Shown piece after piece: positions 53,492-61,627 of a stretch of DNA of 64,000 bases (position 1 is the stretch's first letter; each line of letters opens with the position of its first letter). Origin of the DNA: Pseudomonadota bacterium (GTDB lineage Bacteria > Pseudomonadota > Alphaproteobacteria > Rhizobiales > Hyphomicrobiaceae); the NCBI GenBank assembly GCA_023412805.1, contig JAEZRM010000145.1:1-64000 (forward strand), written 5' to 3'. The position numbers and the translations under genes are program-made. The notes under the pieces are model-generated. The model had not been told where the DNA came from, ran no database searches, and was given only the letters and a program-made list of their open reading frames with translations.

Positions 53492-54889
53492 ATGACGCGT
53501 TTAGCGGATCTCGGTTTGACAGATGCGGCGGCGGCCGTCCGGGAAGGGCGCACCACCGCCGTCGAGCTGACCGAAGATTGCCTGCGTCGCGTGGAGGAGG
53601 TTGACGGCGGTATCCAGGCGTGGGCCTTCCTCGACTCCGAGCACGCGCTTCGGCAAGCGCGGGCGGCCGATGGGTATCGCATGGCAGGTGGTCCGCTCGG
53701 TCCCCTTCATGGGGTGCCGGTCGGCATCAAGGATATATTCGACACGTCCGACTATCCAACCGAGTTCGGCTCGGCGCTTTGGCAAGGTCGCACGCCGCGC
53801 GAGGATGCCGTCGCCGTCGCGCGCTTACGTGCTGCCGGCGCGATCATCCTCGGAAAGACGGTGACGACCGAGTACGCCTACTTTCACCCAGGCAAGACCC
53901 GAAACCCGCACGATCCCGCGCGCACACCTGGCGGATCCTCGAGCGGGTCGGCGGCCGCTGTCGCTGCGGGAATGGTGCCGGCGGCCATTGGATCGCAGAC
54001 GAACGGCTCGGTTGTTAGGCCCGCATCCTTCTGCGGCGTCGTCGGCTTCAAGCCGACGCATGGGCTCATCCCGCGCACGGGGGCCATGCTGCTCTCGCGC
54101 GCACTCGATCATGTGGGTGTGTTCACCCGCTCCGTCACCGACGCCGCACTCATGGCCGACGTCCTCGCGGGGTACGACGCCGATGATCCGGACACACGTC
54201 CTGTGGCTGGGGGGCATCTCGCATCTGCCGCCACCAGCGAACCGCCGCTGCCGCCGCGCTTTGCGTTCGTCAAGGGGCCTGCGTGGAAGGCAGCGGATCC
54301 CTATCTCGACGAGGCCTTCGCCGAGCTTGTCGCGGCCCTCGGCAAGAACGTGAGTGCGGTTGATATCGGTAGCTCATTCAATCGCGGCATCGACTTCCAC
54401 GGCACGGTCATGGCAGCCGACATGGCGCACAACTTCCGTCGCGATCTTGCCAATGGCGGCGATACACTGAGCCCTCAACTTCGCGAACTGCTCTTGCGTG
54501 GCCAGAAGATCAGCGCGTTCGACTATCTCGAAGCGGTGTCGTCAGCCGAGGGGTTCAATCGGCTCCTCGATGATGTCTTCAACGAGTATGACGCCATTCT
54601 GACGTCGTCGTCTCCGGGCGAAGCGCCGATCGGCACCGCGACGGGCAATCCGGTCTTCTGTTCGCTCTGGACTTATCTCGGCACGCCCGCCGTCTCGCTG
54701 CCCCTGCTCGTCGGACCCAATGGACTGCCGGTTGGCGTGCAGCTCATCGGGCGTCGCGGCAATGATGCGCGCCTCCTGAGATCGGCCCGCTGGCTTGCCC
54801 GGCATGTCGCCGATGGCGGTCGGCGTAAGAAGTCACCCCCGCAACCCAAAAGCTCCGGCCGCCGGACCGGCCAAGGGAGGTCCAAGTGA
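53492..54889 (+). CDS. Amidase-signature hydrolase
   Basis: The 465-residue amidase-signature enzyme has the catalytic Lys in PVGIKDIFDTSDYPTEFGSA (about residue 79), the cis-Ser in RTPGGSSSGSAAAVAAGMVP and the nucleophile Ser region in IGSQTNGSVVRPASFCGVVG. The C-terminus is extended by a basic stretch of about 25 residues (GGRRKKSPPQPKSSGRRTGQ). It probably hydrolyses a carboxamide in the cytoplasm, linked by position to the TRAP importer. The GTG of a small membrane protein gene overlaps its stop (GTGA). Confidence 0.92.
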   Translation: MTRLADLGLTDAAAAVREGRTTAVELTEDCLRRVEEVDGGIQAWAFLDSEHALRQARAADGYRMAGGPLGPLHGVPVGIKDIFDTSDYPTEFGSALWQGRTPREDAVAVARLRAAGAIILGKTVTTEYAYFHPGKTRNPHDPARTPGGSSSGSAAAVAAGMVPAAIGSQTNGSVVRPASFCGVVGFKPTHGLIPRTGAMLLSRALDHVGVFTRSVTDAALMADVLAGYDADDPDTRPVAGGHLASAATSEPPLPPRFAFVKGPAWKAADPYLDEAFAELVAALGKNVSAVDIGSSFNRGIDFHGTVMAADMAHNFRRDLANGGDTLSPQLRELLLRGQKISAFDYLEAVSSAEGFNRLLDDVFNEYDAILTSSSPGEAPIGTATGNPVFCSLWTYLGTPAVSLPLLVGPNGLPVGVQLIGRRGNDARLLRSARWLARHVADGGRRKKSPPQPKSSGRRTGQGRSK

Positions 54890-55059
54890 CGAATTTCATC
54901 ACAGGCATCATCGGCATTGTGCTGGTAGTCGGCTTCCTGGGCTTCATGCTGGTCTGGGTGCCGGCGCCGCCGCTGATCGCCATTGTCGTGCTTGTCATGG
55001 GGCTGCTGATCGTCGACTTTGTACAGTCGCTGCGCTCAGGCAATGGCAACGGCAGATGA
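54886..55059 (+). CDS. Small two-helix membrane protein
   Basis: This 57-residue gene starts with GTG 54886, overlaps the amidase stop by four bases and has an AGGGAGG ribosome site just upstream. The product has two hydrophobic segments (about residues 5-24 and 30-47: IIGIVLVVGFLGFMLVWV, LIAIVVLVMGLLIVDFV) joined by a proline hinge PAPP. A short polar tail ends NGNGR. No known family is recognised. Coupled translation suggests a role with the TRAP/amidase set. The close ribosome site and overlap make it a plausible real gene. Confidence 0.72.
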   Translation: MTNFITGIIGIVLVVGFLGFMLVWVPAPPLIAIVVLVMGLLIVDFVQSLRSGNGNGR

Positions 55060-55117
55060 GGAAGACTTTCCCTCTCCAAGAGGAGCAGCGCGCGGACCGG
55101 GCTTTCGGCCGGCGCAT

Positions 55118-56314
55118 CTAGTTGAACGCGCTATAGAGCTCGTCGAGTGCGTGGACCAGATCCGCCATCTGGATGTCCGAATGCGCGGGGCTCGGCGTGA
55201 GGCGCATGCGCTCCGTACCCTTCGAGACAGTGGGGTAGTTGATCGGCTGCACGTAGATCCCGTGCTGGCAGAGCAGACCGTCCGTTAGCGCCTTGCAGCG
55301 AATGGGACAGCCCACCATCACAGGGACGATGTGACTTGGATTGTCCATCACGGGCAGGCGTTTCGCCTTCAGCAAACCCTTGAGCGTGCGCGCGCGCTCC
55401 TGATGTCGGGCGCGCTCGGCCGTGCTGACCTTCAAGTGGCGAATGGAGGCCAAGGCTCCGGCTGCAACCGCAGGCGCAAGTGATGTCGTGAAGATGAACC
55501 CCGGTGCAAATGAGCGGATCGCGTCGCAAAGATCGCGCGAGCCGGCGATGTAGCCACCCATGACACCAAAGCCCTTGGCGAGCGTGCCATTGATGATGTC
55601 GACGCGATCCATGACGCCGTCACGCTCGGCAATGCCACCGCCGCGCGGGCCGTACATGCCGACTGCGTGCACCTCATCGAGATAGGTGAGCGCACCGTAC
55701 TTCTCGGCGAGATCGCAGATCGCCGCGATCGGCGCCATGTGCCCGTCCATGGAGTAGACGCTCTCGAATGCGATGATCTTGGGAGTGCTCGGGGAATACT
55801 TTCCGAGCTTCGCTTCGAGATGGTCGATGTCGTTATGGCGGAATATGTGCTTCTCGCACATGCCGTGTCGAATGCCTTCGATCATCGATGCGTGGTTCTT
55901 CTCATCCGAGAAGACGACCGTGCCGGGCATGAGCTTGATGAGGGTTGAAAGCGTCGCATCATTGGCGACATAGGCTGACGTAAAGAGGAGCGCGGCTTCC
56001 TTGCCATGAAGGTCCGCAAGTTCGTTCTCGAGCTCCACGTGATAGTGCGTCGTGCCGGAGATGTTGCGCGTGCCGCCGGAGCCTGCACCTACGGTATCGA
56101 TCGCTTCATGCATCGCCGCCAGCACCGCCGGGTGCTGACCCATGCCGAGATAGTCGTTGGAGCACCACACGGTGATCTCGCGCGTGCCGCTCGTCGCCAG
56201 ATGATCCGCGACGGGGAAGTGGCCGCGGCGGCGCTTCAAGTCGGCAAACACGCGATAGCGTCCTTCCTGATGAAGGACCTCGATCCGCTGCTGGAAGACA
56301 TTCTCGAAGTTCAT
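55118..56314 (-). CDS. hemA: 5-aminolevulinate synthase
   Basis: PLP-dependent enzyme that condenses glycine and succinyl-CoA to ALA, the alphaproteobacterial C4 route to heme. The 398-residue protein has YRVFADLKRRRGHFPVAD, VWCSNDYLGMGQHPAV (about residues 49-64), AGSGGTRNISGTTHYHVELE, TYLDEVHAVGMYGPRGGGIA, the PLP lysine in NGTLAKGFGVMGGYIAG and C-terminal GTERMRLTPSPAHS. It is the last gene of a minus-strand run with a CcmI-like TPR gene, an outer-membrane protein and a pentaheme cytochrome. ATG 56314 is preferred to upstream options. Confidence 0.95.
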   Translation of the reverse strand: MNFENVFQQRIEVLHQEGRYRVFADLKRRRGHFPVADHLATSGTREITVWCSNDYLGMGQHPAVLAAMHEAIDTVGAGSGGTRNISGTTHYHVELENELADLHGKEAALLFTSAYVANDATLSTLIKLMPGTVVFSDEKNHASMIEGIRHGMCEKHIFRHNDIDHLEAKLGKYSPSTPKIIAFESVYSMDGHMAPIAAICDLAEKYGALTYLDEVHAVGMYGPRGGGIAERDGVMDRVDIINGTLAKGFGVMGGYIAGSRDLCDAIRSFAPGFIFTTSLAPAVAAGALASIRHLKVSTAERARHQERARTLKGLLKAKRLPVMDNPSHIVPVMVGCPIRCKALTDGLLCQHGIYVQPINYPTVSKGTERMRLTPSPAHSDIQMADLVHALDELYSAFN

Positions 56315-56346
56315 ATCGCTCTCCTGCGCGACCAGCCTCGAAGCCG

Positions 56347-57144
56347 TCACTCGACTTTGAGGCCGAGCTCATTGGCTGCAGCAGTAATCTTTTCGGATGC
56401 CGCCGCATCGTCCTTGAAGATGTCGAGTGCTTTGCGCAGCGCGGTGGCGGCGACGTCCTTCTCACCGAGCACGACGCGAGAGCGCATGAGTCTGGTCCAG
56501 CCATCGGGATCGCGCGGAGAGCTGTCGAGGCGAGCAGCCAAGCCGTCGACCATCGACCGGATGGCTGTCTCGCGATCCTGCGGCGGCATGGCCTGGTAAG
56601 CGGCGACTTGCTCCGCACTTGGTTCGCCGGGCGCCTTTTCTGCGGCCGCGGTTCGAGCAGGCGGCGCGGCCGCAGTGCTTTCGCTTTCGGCGGCCTTTGC
56701 CTTGGCTTCGTCGTATTCGAGCTTGAGTTCGAACGAGTTGGGATCGAGTGCGACGGCCTTCTCGTAAGCAGCGACGGCGTCCTTGTAGCGGCCGATGTGA
56801 TAGTAGGACCACCCGAGTGTCCGCCAACCTTTGCCGTCTTTTGGTGCGCTCTTGAGGCGCGCCGCGAGACGATCGGCCATCGTGTTCACATCCGGCAGGA
56901 GCTTCCCGCCCGGGGGCGTCGCCGTATGGTCGGCACCATTCGACTGCGCATAGTCCTTCAGGCGAGCGAGCGTGGCATCACCCGATCCTGCGCGCGACGC
57001 GTCCGTAGAGATAGTCGATGCTTTCAAATAGGAAGCCGCCGCACCGAGACCTGCTGCGAGCAGGCACACGGTCGCGGCTACGATCAGTATTCCGGCGCCA
57101 CCTCGAAGGCCCTGGTCTTTCTCTGCTGTCGTATGACTGCTCAT
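56347..57144 (-). CDS. Membrane-anchored CcmI-like TPR protein
   Basis: The 265-residue protein has one N-terminal transmembrane helix (about residues 17-37: GILIVAATVCLLAAGLGAAA). Periplasmic TPR repeats follow (GWRTLGWSYYHIGRYKDAVA, YEKAVALDPNSFELKLEYDE), and the C-terminal block AIRSMVDGLAARLDSSPRDP is typical of CcmI/NrfG proteins, which present apocytochromes for heme attachment. ATG 57144 has an AGGA site six bases upstream; 57159 is an alternative. It is flanked by the outer-membrane protein gene and hemA, which supports a role in c-type cytochrome maturation. Confidence 0.82.
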   Translation of the reverse strand: MSSHTTAEKDQGLRGGAGILIVAATVCLLAAGLGAAASYLKASTISTDASRAGSGDATLARLKDYAQSNGADHTATPPGGKLLPDVNTMADRLAARLKSAPKDGKGWRTLGWSYYHIGRYKDAVAAYEKAVALDPNSFELKLEYDEAKAKAAESESTAAAPPARTAAAEKAPGEPSAEQVAAYQAMPPQDRETAIRSMVDGLAARLDSSPRDPDGWTRLMRSRVVLGEKDVAATALRKALDIFKDDAAASEKITAAANELGLKVE

Positions 57145-57196
57145 GATATGTCCTCGCATGGTTTCCGGTCGGGCCTCGGCTCTCATCCGCACTTCA

Positions 57197-58819
57197 TCAG
57201 AACTTCCGGCGAAGTTCCGTGCGGACGCCGAAGTTGTCCTCCCGGCCTTCGATGAACTGGTAGGTCGCATCCGCGCGCAGGATCCAGGAATGGTTGAGCG
57301 CGATCTGATAACGCACCCCCAGGCCGTACTGAGCTTCCTGGACGCTCGTGTCGGAGCTGCCGAAGGGCTGCACCATGGCCGCCTCGAAGACGAGCTGCTG
57401 ATCCAGGTTGAAGAGATACTGCAGGCCGATCGCGCCGCCCCAGGCATCCGCAGCCGTGTCGTTGAGCTTCGGGAAGCCGGTCAGCGCATCCGTCTCGAAG
57501 TTGATGCCGACGTTCTTCAGAATGCCCGCATTGAATCCGTCGACGAGAGGCTGCGGATTTCCGACACCCACGAAGAAGTTCGCATAGGGGATCAGCGTGC
57601 TCGGCAAGCGCGTGATCAGGCTGTTCTCCGAGATGATGGCAAAGCCGTCATCGTTCTCGCCATTGCCGAAGTTGGCGAACACGCGCGTCGAGTTCGACAC
57701 GGTGTTAAGGTAGCGCCGTGAGTAGGCCGCTGTCAGGAAGTTCGTGTACTGGCCCGCACGCTCCCTTACGCCTTCGAGGAGGCCGTATCCGGCTTCGATG
57801 TATCCACCGAAGGCATCGATAAAGGTCGTGATGCCGTAGATGTTGGCGTTGCGGTTGTTCGCGCCGAGGATGCCGGGATTGTCGACATTGTCGAATCCGG
57901 CAAACAGCGTGATGTCGAAGTTGGCAAGACCGAGCGCTGCGGAATTCTTCGCAGGGATGCTCACCGCGCCACCGAGGATTGCGTCGTTCGCCCAGATGCC
58001 GTTCTGAAGGAACAGCGGGAAAAGGCCGAACGTGAAAGGCAGATCGAACCCGGCCTGCTTGCCGGAAAGACCTGAATAGATGGAGCCGAGATCGCCCTCG
58101 AAGAAGAGCGTTTGCGGGTTGAGGTCGAACTCACCGGTGAGCCTGCCATCGCCATCGCCGCCCGGGAACTCGAAACGAGTGAAGCGATTGTTCCGCTGTA
58201 GCGGCGTGAAGAAGGCGTGTATGCGCTCGGTGCCAGTGATCTTGAAGTCGACGTCGATATTCACGCGCGTCGCGATCTGGCCGACATCCCTGCCGTTGTT
58301 CCTGTTGAATGCGACGGCCGTCCGCCAGTCGCCGTAGACGGAGAGGCCCGGCATCAGCGGATTCAACGCGCCGAGAAGAGTGTTGCTGTCTTCATACGCA
58401 CCCGACGTGTACTGCTGGCGGCCAAGCTCCAGTATCGGGCGTGGCGTTTCGACATCAATCTTCGCGCCATAGATATCGACGTTGGACTTCGAGTCGTACT
58501 TGGCTTCGTACTGCGGGTCGGAGCGAAAGAGTTTGTCCGTGGCATCCTTGCTGCCGATCTTACGCACTTCGGTGACTTTGTTGCCACCTTCCGACTTGGC
58601 GGCTGCACCCACATAATGTGGCCGCTGATACTCAGAGGGAAACAGCGACCAGCCGCCGGGCCAGAGCGTGCTCAACCAACTCTCCGACTGTCCGTCGGCA
58701 CCTTGCGCTGCGGCGGGCGCAGCACTTGCAACTGACATTGCGAACGAGGCACCGGCAATCAGCGCGATGGTAGCGGTCGTTCTTCTGGCGCGGCATACAA
58801 AGCTGCCAATACAAGTCAT
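57197..58819 (-). CDS. Outer-membrane beta-barrel protein in cytochrome cluster
   Basis: The 540-residue protein has a signal peptide (residues about 1-39, ending SVASAAPAAAQ). A long beta-rich body then runs through RIHAFFTPLQRNNRFTRFEF, GFDLPFTFGLFPLFLQNGIW, FGGYIEAGYGLLEG and GGAIGLQYLFNLDQQLVFEA. It ends GVRTELRRKF with a C-terminal Phe, as outer-membrane barrels do. No CXXCH motif is present. It is not confidently a known porin family. It lies between the pentaheme cytochrome and the CcmI-like gene, suggesting it partners the cytochrome, perhaps as a pore or electron conduit. Confidence 0.75.
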   Translation of the reverse strand: MTCIGSFVCRARRTTATIALIAGASFAMSVASAAPAAAQGADGQSESWLSTLWPGGWSLFPSEYQRPHYVGAAAKSEGGNKVTEVRKIGSKDATDKLFRSDPQYEAKYDSKSNVDIYGAKIDVETPRPILELGRQQYTSGAYEDSNTLLGALNPLMPGLSVYGDWRTAVAFNRNNGRDVGQIATRVNIDVDFKITGTERIHAFFTPLQRNNRFTRFEFPGGDGDGRLTGEFDLNPQTLFFEGDLGSIYSGLSGKQAGFDLPFTFGLFPLFLQNGIWANDAILGGAVSIPAKNSAALGLANFDITLFAGFDNVDNPGILGANNRNANIYGITTFIDAFGGYIEAGYGLLEGVRERAGQYTNFLTAAYSRRYLNTVSNSTRVFANFGNGENDDGFAIISENSLITRLPSTLIPYANFFVGVGNPQPLVDGFNAGILKNVGINFETDALTGFPKLNDTAADAWGGAIGLQYLFNLDQQLVFEAAMVQPFGSSDTSVQEAQYGLGVRYQIALNHSWILRADATYQFIEGREDNFGVRTELRRKF

Positions 58820-58860
58820 ATCAAATTCCAATGTCGAATGGCTGATGTGCGGGGTGAGGA

Positions 58861-58893
58861 GGGGCCCGCTTGCTCGCACCCGGTGCGGGCCCC
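58861..58893 (-). promoter_or_regulatory. Stem-loop between cytochrome and outer-membrane protein genes
   Basis: GGGGCCCGC (58861-58869) pairs with GCGGGCCCC (58885-58893). An alternative inner CGCACC/GGTGCG stem overlaps the outer one. It lies in the 100-base gap of the minus-strand operon. It could attenuate or process the transcript so that cytochrome and barrel are made at different levels. Confidence 0.5.
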
Positions 58894-58919
58894 AATCCAA
58901 AACCCTCGGCGATCCGGAT

Positions 58920-60920
58920 CTAGCGCTTGACTTCGAGCTGCACCGTTGAAGCTTTGAAGCTCAACATTCGCTCATTCATGCGCCGTTCCATTTCCTTCGT
59001 CGCGCCGACGAAGCGCATGAAGTAGATCGGCTCGGCTCGGCTTCGCAATCTGAAGGCGAGGCGATAGTTGCCCGGCTTCGTAATGAGGTTGCCCGGCACG
59101 CGGTACTTCGCGAGCCTCTCGCCGAGAGGCGGCAACGAGCGGTTCTCCATGCGCACCAGCGGCGGATGATTGAGAACCTTCGTCGGGACCTGCGGCGGGC
59201 GAAGTTGTGGCAATGGATCAACGTCGAAGTTCACGGGCAAGTACATCTCGCGGTCCGTGCCCTTGACGTTGGTGGTCAGGAACTTCGTCTGGAAGTTCAC
59301 GAGCTGCTGGTCGATCTTGATGCGACCGGCTGCAACATCCAGGCTGTGCAGATCAGCGACGTCGCCGTTGCTGTCGACATAGCCGGATTCCCAGACGTTC
59401 TGTCCATCGGGATCGATGAGGGCGACGTTCACCCAGAGCTGGGGCTGCGCACCGAGCGATCCTGAAGGAAGATTGTGTCCCGAGTTGAGGTTCTTGATCT
59501 TGTAGGAGAACGCCAGCTCCCTCCCAACTCTCGGCTCGCGGTCGATGTAAGGGCCGCCGACCTCGGCACCGTTTTCCATGACCTGCCGCCTGACTTCGTC
59601 GCGCTCATCGAGCTTGCGAATGTTCTCCTCGATGATCTGGCGGGCATCCTCGCGGTCGAGCGCATCGGCCCAACGCTTCGGGAAGGTCACCTTCACTTTG
59701 TTGGCCGCTACTTTGTCTTCAAACTCGGCGGTTCCCCATCCGGCGCGCCAGTCAAACTCGAGCCAGTCCTTCATGGTAAAGGTCTGGGCTTTCGGGTTAT
59801 GCGGAAACACACCCGGATGCGCGATCGAGTAGCCTGGACCGATGAAGCGGTGATTGGAGTGCTTGCGTCCCGGATTGATCTCCTTGCCGCCGACAATGGC
59901 CGAGGGTGCGGTCGCATAGCCTTCAGGCTTCCCGGGCACCTTTCCCATGTGGCAGTCCTGGCAGGTGACGCCTTCCTTCCGTGCCGGGCTGTCGCGATAC
60001 TGATCCCATACGATCTCGAGCTTGATGCCGAGATTGACGGCGACCTGGTGACAGCTGACGCAAAACTCCGACTTGCCGAGCTGCGGGTTCGTCATCATGC
60101 CGTTGTGAATGCTCGTGCCGCGTCCGTCCTTGCTCGTCTTGACGGAATAGGTCTCCTTGTTCGCGATGATATCCTTGATGACGCTCTTCTCGCCGGTGCC
60201 ATAGACGGGATCGAAGATCTTGCCCGGCTGGACGTGACGTTCGCCATCGACCTTGCCGTACTGTTCACTGACGCGGTGGCAGGTGATACAGGTCACGCCC
60301 TCGCGGGAAATCGCGGCGCGCTCCCAGAGCGGCGTGTCGCGCTTCTCTCCGAGTTGCGTTCCGACCTGCGCATGACAGCGCACGCAGAAGGTGCCGACTG
60401 TACCTTGCGTCAGCTCCGTAAACTTCTGCTCGAAGGCGTGGAACATCGGCGAGATCGATGCGTAGGCGTGCTGCGACGATGCCCACTCCTCGTAAATCTC
60501 CTTATGACATTCGCCGCATTGTGCTGCTGTGGGGTAGAGAGACAAGGTCTCCTCGTCGACGACGGGTATCGGAGAGGCCTTGTCCTTGGTGCCCTTTGCG
60601 ATGGCTCCGAAGACCGACATCTGCCCTTTGCCGTACGAGCCTGCGCCGGCCGACACATTCTGCCCCCCGGCAGATGCGCCGCCTTTGGCTCTCTTCTGCT
60701 CGTCTTCCTTGATCAGGGCTTCGAGCTTGGATTTGGCGTCGGCTTCACCAGCCTGGGCAAGGATCAGTCTCTGCTCGGACTGCACGCTCTCGGCTCGCAC
60801 GGCATCGCCGGACTCCGCGGCGGCCTTCTGACTGAGGAACGCTGTTTGGCTCAGGATGGCGCCTGCAAAAGCGCATGAAATCATCGATGCGCCGGATAAT
60901 AGCGTCAACGCGGTACGCAT
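58920..60920 (-). CDS. Pentaheme c-type cytochrome
   Basis: The 666-residue exported cytochrome has an N-terminal hydrophobic leader (residues 1-37, KAAAES cleavage region; a lipobox-like MISC is also present). Five CXXCH heme sites lie at residues 135-139, 179-183, 211-215, 287-291 and 320-324. The first part (residues 130-350) resembles the cytochrome c554 family fold. The C-terminal half (about 440-666) is heme-free, beta-like, with NLNSGHNLPSGSLGAQPQLW. It heads a run with an outer-membrane barrel, a CcmI-like TPR and hemA. Redox partner and substrate unknown; a periplasmic or outer-membrane site is likely. Confidence 0.88.
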   Translation of the reverse strand: MRTALTLLSGASMISCAFAGAILSQTAFLSQKAAAESGDAVRAESVQSEQRLILAQAGEADAKSKLEALIKEDEQKRAKGGASAGGQNVSAGAGSYGKGQMSVFGAIAKGTKDKASPIPVVDEETLSLYPTAAQCGECHKEIYEEWASSQHAYASISPMFHAFEQKFTELTQGTVGTFCVRCHAQVGTQLGEKRDTPLWERAAISREGVTCITCHRVSEQYGKVDGERHVQPGKIFDPVYGTGEKSVIKDIIANKETYSVKTSKDGRGTSIHNGMMTNPQLGKSEFCVSCHQVAVNLGIKLEIVWDQYRDSPARKEGVTCQDCHMGKVPGKPEGYATAPSAIVGGKEINPGRKHSNHRFIGPGYSIAHPGVFPHNPKAQTFTMKDWLEFDWRAGWGTAEFEDKVAANKVKVTFPKRWADALDREDARQIIEENIRKLDERDEVRRQVMENGAEVGGPYIDREPRVGRELAFSYKIKNLNSGHNLPSGSLGAQPQLWVNVALIDPDGQNVWESGYVDSNGDVADLHSLDVAAGRIKIDQQLVNFQTKFLTTNVKGTDREMYLPVNFDVDPLPQLRPPQVPTKVLNHPPLVRMENRSLPPLGERLAKYRVPGNLITKPGNYRLAFRLRSRAEPIYFMRFVGATKEMERRMNERMLSFKASTVQLEVKR

Positions 60921-61627
60921 TACTCTATCCCCCGTAGATCTATCCCATTCCCCCTAGGTTTCAGGGCGGCATTCCGATTTATGTTTTCTAGTTGAGCAGC
61001 ATTCGGCTGCGGTGCGGTTTTGCCAGACTGAAGATGAATGAACCTATTAATAGAAAGGGGCGTGAAGGGGTCACATCCAGAGCGAAACAATGGCAAGAAT
61101 CGGCAAAACTTGCGTCAAATGCTCGAATGGAGTTTTCACGAGTGGCGATACATTGAAATAATCGCCCAGGCAATAAGTCGAATTTGTCATGATCATTTAG
61201 GTCGGAAAAAGCATTACAGATTATGTCAATGTGCTCACGCACCGCAGGGTCTGCCCCCGATCTACTCAGCAATATGCCAATTTATCGGGCGGCCTATGTC
61301 GGCGGGCCGCTTTGGAATGACGCGGCGTATTTGCTGCTATTTCCCATGCGTGCCCTTTCTGATTTCGCCCGAAAAGTGTCAACGGCTCGCCACCTGTAAC
61401 CATCAAACGGTCATTGTCTGAACACGATGCAGGGGTGGATTAATGGCGACGGTCGAGGGGGATTAGGTGTCGATCGATATGAATAAATAGCGATCGGCGA
61501 TCTTCTCTCTTTCCGCGGTGTCGTTGAGATTCAACTCCACGGCGCGAGCATCCTACGAAGCGTAGTGACGGCGGTGTTTTAGGTGCCGACCGTAAGGTTA
61601 GTAATCGAGTCCTTCCGGGAAAAGTCT
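60921..61627. other. Low-GC divergent intergenic region upstream of cytochrome genes
   Basis: This 707-base gap between the divergent pentaheme and reductase genes has visibly lower GC than its surroundings (parts around 61030-61200 look near 45 %). Two short open frames (plus 61038-61421, minus 60988-61272) show no recognisable family or convincing codon pattern, so no gene is called. It is the natural place for the promoters of both halves. An inverted GTTGA-GAT-TCAAC repeat lies at 61523-61535, but it does not fit the FNR spacing. Confidence 0.5.

Noticed and set aside
61038..61421. 127-codon plus frame in the gap between the cytochrome arms
   Set aside because: No family similarity, no ribosome site, composition not like a coding region; kept as intergenic.
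61523..61535. GTTGA-GAT-TCAAC inverted repeat as an FNR/CRP-type site
   Set aside because: The TTGA and TCAA half-sites are only three bases apart, not the six expected for FNR.
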